Shown one piece after another: positions 54,287-62,590 of a stretch of 64,000 bases of DNA. Source of the DNA: Paenibacillus woosongensis (lineage in GTDB: Bacteria > Bacillota > Bacilli > Paenibacillales > Paenibacillaceae); NCBI RefSeq assembly GCF_009725165.1, contig NZ_WNZW01000002.1, positions 496,001-560,000 of the forward strand. The letters run 5' to 3'. Below the pieces are notes generated by a model. It made no database searches, was not told the DNA's origin, and saw only the letters and a list, made by a program, of their open reading frames with translations. The translations under genes and the position numbers were made by a program. Each line of letters starts with the position of its first letter. The first letter of the stretch is position 1.

Positions 54287-55861
54287 TTAAGAGCATGGTA
54301 TGCTTTTTTTAGAACCGGCTTCAGAAGCTTCGGCGAAAGGCGAATGGTCAACTGCGGCACTGTCTTGTAGCACAACTCCCACCGCCCTCTTCCATCCCTC
54401 GTAATTTTGTGCCCGGTGCGTCTGATCCATTAAAGGCATGTAAATCTCGTATTTCCGCATTTGCTTGGCAATTTCACTGAGCGAATCCCAGATTCCAATG
54501 CCAAGCCCGCCCATATAAGCCGAGCCCAAAGCCGATAGTTCAGCAACATCCGACTTGGATACCCCGCAGCCCAGCATGTCCGCCTGGAATTGCATGAGAG
54601 TGGCGTTGTCGGAAGCTCCCCCGTCGGTGCGGAGCATCTTAAGAGGTATTCCCGTCCCCTCTTCAATAAGCTCAATGGCGTCCCGAACCTGGTAAGCAAT
54701 GCTCTCTATCGCGGCCCGAATAATATGGGGTCTGCCCGTCCCCCGGCTCATCCCGGATATCATCGCCCTGGCCTGCGGCTCCCAGTATGGCGCGCCCAGC
54801 CCGACAAAGGCCGGAACAAGGTAAACGCCTTCATTATGATGCGTCTGAAGCAGCAGTTCCTCCAGCTCGGCAAAAGTATGGAACAAGCCCAAGTTATCGC
54901 GAACCCACTTGATCGTGTCCCCCGATGTACGAATGACGGCTTCCAGGGCGTAGGTTACTTTCCCGCCGATGCTCCAGCCGATCGCGAGCACCAGGCCATT
55001 CTCTGCGGCGACTGGCTTCTCGCCGATATTCATCAGCACGGATGTCCCCGTGCCATAGGTCGCTTTGGCCATGCCTGTCTCGAAGCAGTGCTGTCCGAAC
55101 AAAGCGGCCTGCGAATCGCCGATAATCCCGGCAATCGGTATCGGGTAGGACAACAGCTGTGAATCCTTCGCATTGGTTACCCCGAATACCGCATCGGATG
55201 ACTTCACTTCAGGCAAAAGCTCGATCGGCACGCCGAACAGCTCGCACAGCTCAGTGTCCCAGCGCAGCTCATGGATGTTGAACAGCGACGTTCGGCTCGC
55301 ATTCGTGTAATCCGTGGCATGAACCGCTCCACCGCTAAGCTTCCATAGCAGCCAGCTGTCCATCGTGCCTGCCAGCAAACGTCCCTCTTCCAGCAGGCGG
55401 TCGATATAAGGCACCTGCTCCAGCATCCAGCGCCATTTTGCCGCCGAGAAATAAGGATCAAGCATCAGCCCTGTCTTCGCTCTTACGATTTCTTCATAAC
55501 CCGCTGCCTTTAACGTCTCACAGCGTTCTGCCGTGCGCTGGCATTGCCAGACAATGGCATTGCATACCGGAAGCCCCGTAGCCCGGTCCCACATCACCGC
55601 CGTTTCACGTTGATTCGTCAGGGTGAGTGCTGCAAGCCGGCTCGGTTCGATGCCAGCCTGCTGAAGCACGGCCTCGGAAGCGCGCAGCACATTTTCGTAA
55701 ATTTCCATAGGATCATGCTCCACCCACCCCGGGGAGGGGTAATACTGCTTATGCTCCACCGAGCTTTTGGCAATAATTGCCCCCGCCGAGTCAATGATGA
55801 GCGCCTTCGTTCCCGATGTACTCTGATCTATAGTAAGCAAATATCCTTGTTTGTTCGTCAT
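54287..55861 (-). CDS. FGGY family carbohydrate kinase, glycerol-kinase-like
   Basis: ATP-dependent sugar kinase of 524 residues. The N-terminal phosphate motif is LLTIDQSTSGTKALIID. Typical blocks are PSPGWVEHDPMEIYENVL, LTNQRETAVMWDRATG, IAGIIGDSQAALFGQH, ATYGTGTSVLMNIG and LRTDGGASDNATLMQFQADM. Sequence style is closest to glycerol kinase, but no glpF or glpD is present, and it sits 12 bases after a split transketolase, so its substrate is more likely a ketose from the linked isomerase, such as xylulose or apulose (inference). GGAG precedes the ATG. Confidence 0.88.
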   Translation of the reverse strand: MTNKQGYLLTIDQSTSGTKALIIDSAGAIIAKSSVEHKQYYPSPGWVEHDPMEIYENVLRASEAVLQQAGIEPSRLAALTLTNQRETAVMWDRATGLPVCNAIVWQCQRTAERCETLKAAGYEEIVRAKTGLMLDPYFSAAKWRWMLEQVPYIDRLLEEGRLLAGTMDSWLLWKLSGGAVHATDYTNASRTSLFNIHELRWDTELCELFGVPIELLPEVKSSDAVFGVTNAKDSQLLSYPIPIAGIIGDSQAALFGQHCFETGMAKATYGTGTSVLMNIGEKPVAAENGLVLAIGWSIGGKVTYALEAVIRTSGDTIKWVRDNLGLFHTFAELEELLLQTHHNEGVYLVPAFVGLGAPYWEPQARAMISGMSRGTGRPHIIRAAIESIAYQVRDAIELIEEGTGIPLKMLRTDGGASDNATLMQFQADMLGCGVSKSDVAELSALGSAYMGGLGIGIWDSLSEIAKQMRKYEIYMPLMDQTHRAQNYEGWKRAVGVVLQDSAAVDHSPFAEASEAGSKKSIPCS

Positions 55862-55873
55862 CGCCCCTGGCTC

Positions 55874-56812
55874 CTATTGTCCCAGCATATCCAGCGCCAA
55901 GTTCTTGATGTTCTCCGCACTGATCCCGTAATGTTCGAATACTTCCTTCGTTTTCCCGGCAATCGCCGGTTCATCCGGAATGCCCAGCAGACGAAGCGGC
56001 ACCGGATGATGCTGCACGACGACCTCCGCTACTGCAGCCCCAAGGCCGCCGTGTACGCTATGCTCTTCCACCGTAATAATACGGCCCGTCTCCCTCGCTG
56101 CCTTAATGATCGCCTCTTCATCCAGCGGCTTGATCGTATGCATATTGATTACCCGGCAGGAAACTCCGGCTTCCTTCAGCTTCGCTTCGGCATCCAGCGC
56201 AACCCGTACCGTCTCTCCCGCCGCGATCAGCGTAATGTCCGAGCCGTCGCGCATCGTAACGGCTTTGCCGATGACGAAATCATAATCAGCGGATTCGTAA
56301 ACATCCTCTACCGGGTTTCGCCCGATGCGAACATAGACGCCGCCCTCATAATTCACGAGCGCCTCGGTCATCCGTTTCGTCTCATGACGATCCGCCGGAA
56401 GAATGACCGCAAGGCCGGGGATCGCTCTCGTTACCGCCAAATCCTGCACGGAATGGTGGGACATCCCGAGCGCCCCGTAGCTAATCCCGCCGCTGATTCC
56501 GATCAGCTTCACATTCGTTGCTGAATAAGCCACGTCCACTTTAATCTGCTCGATGCTTCGCATCGAGAGGAAGCAGGCGGGCGAAGTAACGAACGGCTTT
56601 TTCCCACTGTGCGCCAGCCCCGCCGATATGCCGACGATGTTCTGCTCCGCGATGCCGACCTCTACGAATTGCTCTGGATAGGCCTGCGCGAACGGTCCCA
56701 TTGCCGCCGAGCCTCGGGAATCGCTGGCCAGCACCAAAATGTCCCGATCGCTTTGCGCCAGCTCCAGCAGCGTATCGCAAATGACTTGACGATTAGCAAT
56801 TTTATTCCCCAT
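55874..56812 (-). CDS. Transketolase, C-terminal subunit
   Basis: Pyrimidine-binding and C-terminal domains of a split thiamine-diphosphate transketolase, 312 residues. The thiamine-activating Glu lies in FVEVGIAEQNIVGISAGLAH; other family blocks are GGISYGALGMSHHSVQDLAV and ITVEEHSVHGGLGAAVAEVV. The ATG at 56812 begins two bases after the stop of the N-terminal subunit. The open frame upstream to 56914 lies inside that gene in another frame and is not real. It forms an enzyme with its neighbour and moves two-carbon ketol units. Confidence 0.92.
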   Translation of the reverse strand: MGNKIANRQVICDTLLELAQSDRDILVLASDSRGSAAMGPFAQAYPEQFVEVGIAEQNIVGISAGLAHSGKKPFVTSPACFLSMRSIEQIKVDVAYSATNVKLIGISGGISYGALGMSHHSVQDLAVTRAIPGLAVILPADRHETKRMTEALVNYEGGVYVRIGRNPVEDVYESADYDFVIGKAVTMRDGSDITLIAAGETVRVALDAEAKLKEAGVSCRVINMHTIKPLDEEAIIKAARETGRIITVEEHSVHGGLGAAVAEVVVQHHPVPLRLLGIPDEPAIAGKTKEVFEHYGISAENIKNLALDMLGQ

Positions 56813-56814
56813 TG

Positions 56815-57660
56815 TTATCGAACCTGCCCTTCCTGTTGATAGCCGGCCAAAACCGCGGACAACTCGGCCAAGGCCTTCGCAAGCTCCTCGTCGCTTGGCA
56901 CGTGGTGATGCCAATGCGGCACATTTTCGGCAAAGGAAATGCCTTTGGCCTTCACGGTATTGGCAATGATGAGCGTTGGCTTTCCTGGAACGGTCGGAGC
57001 TGCCTCCAATGTATCCACGAGCTGCTCCATATCATTTCCGTCGATTGAGATGACGTGCCAGCCAAAGGCCGCCCATTTCTCGTCCAGCGGATCGAGGCCC
57101 ATAACCTCTTCCGTGGAGCCGCTGATTTGCAGCCCATTCCGGTCAATGATGCCAACCAAATTATCGAGCTTGTAATGAGCTCCCGCCATTGCCGCTTCCC
57201 AGACGGAGCCTTCCGCTTGCTCCCCATCGCCCATCAGGCAGAATACCCGGTAGCCGCGTCCGTCCCGCTTAGAGGCCAGCGCCATGCCCACCGAGATCGC
57301 CAGGCCATGCCCCAGGGCTCCCGTATTCATCTCAATCCCGGGCACTTTATTGTTCGGGTGACCAATTAACCGCGTTCCAAACTGTGAGAATGTCTCTAAT
57401 TCTTCTTTTGGGAAAAATCCTCTATCCGCCAAAATACACCACAAGGATTCCACCGCATGACCTTTGCTCGCTATAAAACGATCGCGATCCTCCCATTTCG
57501 GACGAGCCGGGTCGAGGTTCATGACTCGATAATAAAGTGCCGTCAAAATATCAGCGTTGCTTAGCGATCCGCCGGTATGTCCCGCCTTGGCTCTATGAAT
57601 CATCTGGAGCAGATCCATGCGTATTTGCGCCGCCTTCGCTTTCAATTCAATAATTTCCAT
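56815..57660 (-). CDS. Transketolase, N-terminal subunit
   Basis: Thiamine diphosphate-binding subunit of 281 residues. The GDG motif is CLMGDGEQAEGSVWEAAMAG, with the metal Asp and later Asn in IIDRNGLQISG. The N-terminal HTGGSLSNADILTALYY and SKGHAVESLWCILADRGFF carry substrate and cofactor His. The ATG at 57660 is preferred; a GTG at 57666 is closer to AAGGAGG and the frame from 57684 has no site. It forms an operon with the C-terminal subunit, the kinase and the isomerase. Confidence 0.92.
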   Translation of the reverse strand: MEIIELKAKAAQIRMDLLQMIHRAKAGHTGGSLSNADILTALYYRVMNLDPARPKWEDRDRFIASKGHAVESLWCILADRGFFPKEELETFSQFGTRLIGHPNNKVPGIEMNTGALGHGLAISVGMALASKRDGRGYRVFCLMGDGEQAEGSVWEAAMAGAHYKLDNLVGIIDRNGLQISGSTEEVMGLDPLDEKWAAFGWHVISIDGNDMEQLVDTLEAAPTVPGKPTLIIANTVKAKGISFAENVPHWHHHVPSDEELAKALAELSAVLAGYQQEGQVR

Positions 57661-57690
57661 CTTCACCGCCGCCTCCTTGTTCATGATGTT

Positions 57691-59124
57691 TTATAAATTC
57701 GAACCGCGCAGCCAGGCTTGGATTTGCTGTTCTGTCGGATCGACGGGATCCGCCGTCAAGCCGGGAATATAGTTGCATGCCTCATATAAAGCCGGGATAA
57801 CGTTGGCATGTATACCTACCGAATGATGCACATAAGGGCCTTTGACCAGCTTTTCTTCCCATAACGGCCAATCGTTCACTTCCACCCAAACGTAAGAACC
57901 GCGCGTATACGGCCCTTGAATGCCGCGAGCCTTGCCGAGGAACAATTGATATTCCCCGTGATCCCCATCGAATCTGGCCAGCGTCATGCCGCCGCCTTTG
58001 ATTTCGCCTTCATGCGTCCCCGGGGCATGATCGTCAAACAGAAAATGCCGGGATAGCTTCGGCCGCTCCTCCACAGACAGCGATACCGGAAAATTGCCGC
58101 AATGGAACAATAGCTCCCCGTTTTCATTCTCTGGATGACGAACCGTCAGGTCGGCAAAAAACGTCGGCAGCTGATTCATCGTCGCAGCCTGCACCATCAC
58201 CGAGGTGATCGCCCCGTGGATATCGGTCTCGCACGTCACCGGAATTTGCTCATCGGTCAGAATCGCATTGGCAAGGCACGGCATGATGCCCATCGCCTCC
58301 TGCAAGGCCGACCAGCATTGGATGGCAATAGCTGAGCATCCGTTCTGCACGGCGTACTGCTTCATCGCTACCTTCAAAGCGGCAATGCGCCGAACATCTT
58401 CCTCGGTGACCTCCGACCAATCCAGCTTTGCTTTAATATAATCGATCGCCTCTGCCAGCTCGGAGCTGCTGCCTTTCTCGATCTGCTTTGAAGCTCTTTG
58501 AATGTCGATCAAAGTGATCGGATGAAGCTCAATGCCGAACCGTTCCAGCAATTCGCCTTCATTGCACATCATCGTCCAGAACGATGTCGGTCTAGGGCCA
58601 ATCTGTAAAATTCGCAGACTGCGGAACTGCTTCACCACGTTCGCCGCGGCTACGAAATTCGTAAATCCCCGCTCAAATACCGGAGAATCTACCCGGCTGT
58701 TCGTCACATACGTAAACGGCACATTAAAACGACGCAGAACCTTTCCTGTCGCAAACAGCCCGCACTGCGTATCACGCAGGCGCATGCCGTCCTCCAGCGG
58801 CGCTTCATCGCGCGGCCCCCACAGCAGCACTGGCTTGCCCAGCGCTTTGCCTACCCTCGCCACCGTATCCTCTGTCCCGAAATTACAATGTGGAAAAAAG
58901 ACGGCATCGACATTTTCGCGTTTGAACCGCTCTACAATTCTGTCCGCAGCGATATGATCGTCGTACAACAACCCTTCCTCATTGATTCCTTCAAGATCTA
59001 CGAGCTCGAAGTCCATTCCAAAGCTTTGGATTTTCTCCTTAATCATTACTTTGTACTTGAACGCATCCTCCGCACTGAACGTAAAACGACGTGTAGGGGC
59101 ATATCCCAATTTCAATTTCTTCAT
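57691..59124 (-). CDS. L-fucose/L-arabinose isomerase-superfamily protein
   Basis: A 477-residue member of the FucI/AraA superfamily, which interconverts aldoses and ketoses using manganese. Candidate metal ligands are Glu and Asp in IPVTCETDIHGAI and His in KGPYVHHSVGIHANV. QCWSALQEAMGIMPCLANAIL is a typical block. It differs from true FucI (about 590 residues) and AraA. The ATG at 59124 lies eight bases after GAGGAG. It is the first gene of the operon with split transketolase and kinase and is divergent from a LacI regulator. The substrate is unknown. Confidence 0.85.
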   Translation of the reverse strand: MKKLKLGYAPTRRFTFSAEDAFKYKVMIKEKIQSFGMDFELVDLEGINEEGLLYDDHIAADRIVERFKRENVDAVFFPHCNFGTEDTVARVGKALGKPVLLWGPRDEAPLEDGMRLRDTQCGLFATGKVLRRFNVPFTYVTNSRVDSPVFERGFTNFVAAANVVKQFRSLRILQIGPRPTSFWTMMCNEGELLERFGIELHPITLIDIQRASKQIEKGSSSELAEAIDYIKAKLDWSEVTEEDVRRIAALKVAMKQYAVQNGCSAIAIQCWSALQEAMGIMPCLANAILTDEQIPVTCETDIHGAITSVMVQAATMNQLPTFFADLTVRHPENENGELLFHCGNFPVSLSVEERPKLSRHFLFDDHAPGTHEGEIKGGGMTLARFDGDHGEYQLFLGKARGIQGPYTRGSYVWVEVNDWPLWEEKLVKGPYVHHSVGIHANVIPALYEACNYIPGLTADPVDPTEQQIQAWLRGSNL

Positions 59125-59150
59125 CCGGCACACTCCTCAGGTATTATCGA

Positions 59151-59371
59151 ACTAAACAAACTAAACAGATTTAAGATTATTAACTAAACAAAATAGATAA
59201 AGTTTAGTCAATTCCATCGTCATGAGTTAAAATTACCACCAGTTTAGGAATTAGTCAACGATATTCATTGAAATTTAGTTAATTTTAAGTTTAGTTAACT
59301 AAATATTTAAGTTAACTTCCATCCTGTCCTTGATAATTTTTTTAGAGATGTGTAAACTAAACCTACTAAAC
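59151..59371. promoter_or_regulatory. ACTAAAC operator array and divergent promoters
   Basis: ACTAAAC or its complement occurs at about 59151, 59160, 59183, 59202, 59356 and 59365, with close variants at 59242 and 59274 and a perfect palindrome TTTAGTTAACTAAA at 59290-59303. A minus-strand promoter (TTGACT 59206-59211, 17 bases, TTTAGT 59183-59188) and a plus-strand one (TTGATA 59330-59335, 17 bases, TAAACT 59353-59358) both overlap boxes. It probably serves the LacI protein encoded at 59402 for both directions. Confidence 0.75.
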
Positions 59372-59401
59372 AATTGAATGGGAATGGAGAGATTCTGAAC
59401 T

Positions 59402-60439
59402 GTGAGAATGGAGGATATCGCCAAAATTGCCGGGGTTTCCAAAGCGGCTGTATCATTTGCGCTAAGCGGAAAGCAGGGCATCAGCGCGGAAACACGCGAG
59501 CGGATATTGCAAATCGCCAAAGAGCACGGATATTCCCCTAAATCCAAGTCGGCAGCGCCCGAGCAGGCGCTCAAAACATTACTCTTTTTGGCATTCGCCA
59601 ATTCCGGCATCGTGCTTGAACAATATTATCAACAGCCTTTTTTTCGCGAGCTGATTCAATACATCGAGGAACGATGCCGGAGCTACGGTTATTCGCTCAT
59701 GTTCTCTTCGGTAGAGCCGGAGCATTATGTGGAGGAAATTAAAACCATCGTGGAGGAAAAAAGAAGCGACGGCGTCATCCTGCTTGGAACGAATCTGAGT
59801 CAAGCACAAATAGCAGCAATCGCGAATGAGTTGACCGCTCCGCTCGTCGTACTCGATACCTGCTACGAGACGCTTCCGGTTCACTTCATCGAAATCAATA
59901 ATATCATGGGCGCTTATCAGGCAGGCGCTCACCTGGCGGAGTTAGGACATCGCAATATCGGCTACATTGCCTCCAACGTGAGAATCCATAATTTCGAAGA
60001 TCGCAAGCGGGGTTTCCTCGCCGCTCTTCAGGATCACCAGCTGGAGGTGGCCGGGGACGGCTTCTTTGCCGTAGCCCCCACGATCCTATCCTCCCAGGAT
60101 GAATTAAAAAGTCAGCTCTCTGCCTACCTGGCCTCTGGCAAACCTATGCCGACAGCCTTGTTCTGCGAGTGCGACTACATTGCCATCAGCGCCATCAAGA
60201 CATTAGGCGAGCTCAACTATCGGATTCCGGAGGATGTTTCGGTCGTCGGATTCGATAATATCTCGGAAGCGCGGATCGTTTCGCCCGAGCTGTCAACCGT
60301 CCATGTCGAGAAGGAACGGATGGCTCAACTCGCCGTCGACCTGATGATTCAATCGATCGAGTCCCCCCAGCCGGTGAAGACGAAAGTAAAAGTGGATACC
60401 CAATTTATTCCGCGCGGCTCATCGAGCGGCATCAAATAG
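59402..60439 (+). CDS. LacI family transcriptional regulator (isomerase operon)
   Basis: Helix-turn-helix RMEDIAKIAGVSKAAVSFALS, hinge region HGYSPKSKSAAPEQ, then the effector domain ending VSVVGFDNISEARIVSPELSTVHV, 345 residues. The start is GTG ten bases after GGAGAG; an ATG two codons later is possible. It is divergent from the isomerase/transketolase/kinase operon and faces the ACTAAAC array, so it is the likely repressor of the operon and of itself. The effector is probably the pathway sugar or its phosphate. Confidence 0.92.
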   Translation: MRMEDIAKIAGVSKAAVSFALSGKQGISAETRERILQIAKEHGYSPKSKSAAPEQALKTLLFLAFANSGIVLEQYYQQPFFRELIQYIEERCRSYGYSLMFSSVEPEHYVEEIKTIVEEKRSDGVILLGTNLSQAQIAAIANELTAPLVVLDTCYETLPVHFIEINNIMGAYQAGAHLAELGHRNIGYIASNVRIHNFEDRKRGFLAALQDHQLEVAGDGFFAVAPTILSSQDELKSQLSAYLASGKPMPTALFCECDYIAISAIKTLGELNYRIPEDVSVVGFDNISEARIVSPELSTVHVEKERMAQLAVDLMIQSIESPQPVKTKVKVDTQFIPRGSSSGIK

Positions 60440-60517
60440 CATCGGATAGCGGGGCGGGGCTTTTTCCCAAATCTCCTTTGAGCTCCCGAATAAAAACTCG
60501 AAGGCAAAACGACAGAA

Positions 60518-60640
60518 TGGGGCTGTTTATTGGTGGTAGGGGCCGCGAGGTTGTAGGGTTACGGGGTTGCGGGGTCGCGAGACTGTGTGGTCGCGAAACT
60601 GTGAGACTGTGGGGCTGCGAGGCGAGCCCCCGCGCGCCAA
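60518..60640. repeat. G-rich imperfect tandem repeat
   Basis: The plus strand is strongly G-rich. A 15-base unit GGTCGCGARACTGTG occurs at 60573-60587 and 60589-60603 (16-bp period), followed by a partial copy AGACTGTGGGG and preceded by GGTTGTAGGG/GGTTGCGGGG variants. Short frames on either strand translate to low-complexity peptides and look non-coding. Confidence 0.6.
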
Positions 60641-60809
60641 AGTCGCGGAGCGGCAGAAGTCGGTATCTCATACTACCTTTAGGCATTGCTTTATTTCAAG
60701 AGCTCGACAGTATGTTGGATTATGATTGAAGCATCGCCTTGGACTTAGGTGACAGTAACGGAAATCAGCAGCCTTATTTCAATGATTTTTGGCTATAATG
60801 TGCTCCTTA

Positions 60810-60935
60810 CGGAACTCAGTGACGTTATTTGCCTATTTTGGTGGCAAAACTTCGCGAATGGCAGTCATTAACGGCTTACAGTTCCGGTAGCCTTCAAAAA
60901 TGCCATATTTCGATGAATAACGTCGCTCAGTTCCG
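60810..60935. repeat. Long inverted repeat in the 840-base noncoding gap
   Basis: Arms of 20 bases (60810-60829 and 60916-60935) match at 18 positions (CGGAACTCAGTGACGTTATT against the complement CGGAACTGAGCGACGTTATT), with 86 bases between. Nearby are partial copies such as AGTAACGGAAA near 60755. It may be a decayed interspersed element. The remaining gap sequence (60440-61282) shows no gene. Confidence 0.55.
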
Positions 60936-61130
60936 CAAGCAAGTCTCCGCCCCTCCTTCCCCTCCACTCCTTGCTTCTTCTGAACTTTGCATCATCCTCT
61001 CCATACCTCCTCCACCTAAATTTTTCAAGTTGCTGCCAATATTCAATTGTTTGGAATCGCAGTATTAGCCCACAATCTACTGAAAATAGCAGGCATACGT
61101 CTAGCTACTTTCCTTCGAAAATAAATGCGT

Positions 61131-61174
61131 AAAATAAAGCCGGACGGAAAACATCGCATTTCCCATCTGGCTTT
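61131..61174 (-). terminator. Terminator after GH88
   Basis: AAAGCC/GGCTTT stem continued imperfectly (12 of 16 pairs), followed on the minus strand by ATTTTACG. Confidence 0.6.
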
Positions 61175-61282
61175 CATTTTAGGTACTTATTCAACAGCCC
61201 TTTCCTTTTAGGCTTATTAGTCCAGTTACCGTTTCAACCCTGTCGCTGCCGATAATCACTTGGCATAGCTTCAACATTTTAT

Positions 61283-62437
61283 CTACCACAAATAAAGATC
61301 GTTGCCCTTGAGCTTAAATATGGCTTCCATGAAGTAAAAATCACCGTAAATGATCGCATGATGATGTGTATCGCTATGATAGGCTCCGGTACCGTTTAGC
61401 AGGAAGTGGTCGGTATCGGCCGACCAATCGATCCGCGATTCGTCGAGCGTTCGCAGCAGCTTCAGCGCCGCCGCCACAAAGGAGCGGCTTTCATGCCCGC
61501 CGACGGCCTTGGCGATCTCGATGAATCCGCATGCCGCAATGGCTGCTGCCGTATCGTCCATCAGCCTTGGCTCCTCCGGCTGTCTGAAATCGACCGGGAT
61601 GATGCCATCCTCTGGAATATTAGCCATAAAATAATGCGCAACCCGCTTGGCCGTCTGCAAATACTCGTCCTTTCCGGTATGAATATAACTCATCATGAAG
61701 CCGTACAAAGCCCAGGTCTGCCCGCGCGTCCAGGAAGAACCTTCCCCGTAGCCTTGACCGCCATGCGTCCTTACCACCCCTCCATTAAAAGGATCGAATT
61801 CGACAATGTGATTGACGGAACCGTCAGGGCGAACGAAGGCCTGCATGGACGTATCCGCGTGCCTCATTGCAATTTGCCTGAAACGTGGATCCCCCGTCTC
61901 TTCAGTGGCCCAATACAGGAGGGGTATATTGAGCATGCAATCGATAATTGCCCAGCCCCTCGTATCGCCTTCCTCCAGGTCATTCCATGCGCGGATGAAG
62001 CCCCCTGCCAAATTGAAGCGGCCTGCCAGCAGATTCGCAGCATGGAGCGCCCGCTTCCGAGATTCCGCGTTTCCCGTCACTTTGTAATTCGCTACGCTGG
62101 TTGGCAGCCACATAAATCCAACGTCATGATGCAGACCGTAAAATTCTTGAAAGCACCGATCCAGCTTGGCTTCGGAGATTTGTCCGATCTCCTTGTACTT
62201 CTCGTTGCCGGTTTCGTGGTGCATAAGCCACAGCATGCCTCCCCAGAAACCGTTGGTCCACCAGCAAATGCCGTCTGTGTCATCGCCCGAAGGATTATGG
62301 GCGCTCCGATCGTCGTGCACACCGTTAATCGTCGTATAAGGAATCTTGTTTCGCGAACGCTCGCTGACCACGTCCATTTTCTGTGTCAGTTTCCTAATGA
62401 CGCCATCCAGCCATTGCCGTTCCGTATCATTCAACAT
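61283..62437 (-). CDS. GH88 unsaturated glucuronyl hydrolase
   Basis: An (alpha/alpha)6-barrel enzyme of 384 residues that hydrates and thereby cleaves the 4,5-unsaturated uronic acid from lyase products. The two catalytic aspartates are recognisable in GLHHDVGFMWLPTS and EEGDTRGWAIIDCMLNIPLL. GSSWTRGQTWALYGFMMSYI is a family block. The product feeds KduI and KduD, encoded in this window. The ATG at 62437 after CAGGG is preferred over 62461, which has no site. There is no signal peptide, so it acts on imported disaccharides. The GH4 gene lies upstream. Confidence 0.92.
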   Translation of the reverse strand: MLNDTERQWLDGVIRKLTQKMDVVSERSRNKIPYTTINGVHDDRSAHNPSGDDTDGICWWTNGFWGGMLWLMHHETGNEKYKEIGQISEAKLDRCFQEFYGLHHDVGFMWLPTSVANYKVTGNAESRKRALHAANLLAGRFNLAGGFIRAWNDLEEGDTRGWAIIDCMLNIPLLYWATEETGDPRFRQIAMRHADTSMQAFVRPDGSVNHIVEFDPFNGGVVRTHGGQGYGEGSSWTRGQTWALYGFMMSYIHTGKDEYLQTAKRVAHYFMANIPEDGIIPVDFRQPEEPRLMDDTAAAIAACGFIEIAKAVGGHESRSFVAAALKLLRTLDESRIDWSADTDHFLLNGTGAYHSDTHHHAIIYGDFYFMEAIFKLKGNDLYLW

Positions 62438-62473
62438 GGGATTGTCCCTGCCTTTCGTCATGGACTCGTTTCT

Positions 62474-62488
62474 AAACGGTATCCGTTT
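62474..62488. promoter_or_regulatory. Palindromic operator candidate upstream of GH88
   Basis: AAACGG-TAT-CCGTTT, perfect 6-bp arms around three bases, about 40 bases upstream of the GH88 start. Confidence 0.4.
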
Positions 62489-62515
62489 TCAACAACTTGT
62501 TCCAAGCGTACCATC

Positions 62516-62551
62516 GCGGCTTCATGAATTGAATGAAGTTTTTTAAGCCGC
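62516..62551. repeat. Alternative hairpins between GH4 and GH88
   Basis: GCGGCTT (62516-62522) pairs with AAGCCGC (62545-62551), while the inner CTTCAT pairs with ATGAAG followed on the plus strand by TTTTTT. The two pairings share bases, so they exclude each other. The role is unclear. Confidence 0.35.
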
Positions 62552-62590
62552 TTATGCAGGTATTTTAGAAACACGCCCATGCTTCTCACA

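Noticed and set aside
54287-55861. Simple glycerol kinase GlpK for glycerol use
   Set aside because: The sequence style is GlpK-like, but no glpF, glpD or glpP is nearby and the gene is tightly linked to a split transketolase; kept as a general FGGY kinase.
55544-56524. 326-codon plus-strand frame opposite kinase and transketolase genes
   Set aside because: It spans two well-supported genes on the other strand, is rich in Arg/His and has no recognisable domain.
56813-56914. Upstream extension of the transketolase C-terminal subunit
   Set aside because: It overlaps the end of the N-terminal subunit in another frame; the ATG at 56812 gives a normal family start.
60518-60640. CRISPR-like array
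   Set aside because: The repeats are short, imperfect and adjacent, without unique spacers, and no cas gene is in the window.
60432-60686. Minus-strand 84-codon frame in the G-rich repeat
   Set aside because: The translation is low-complexity Pro/Ser/Arg from the C-rich complement of the tandem repeat, and no ribosome site was seen.
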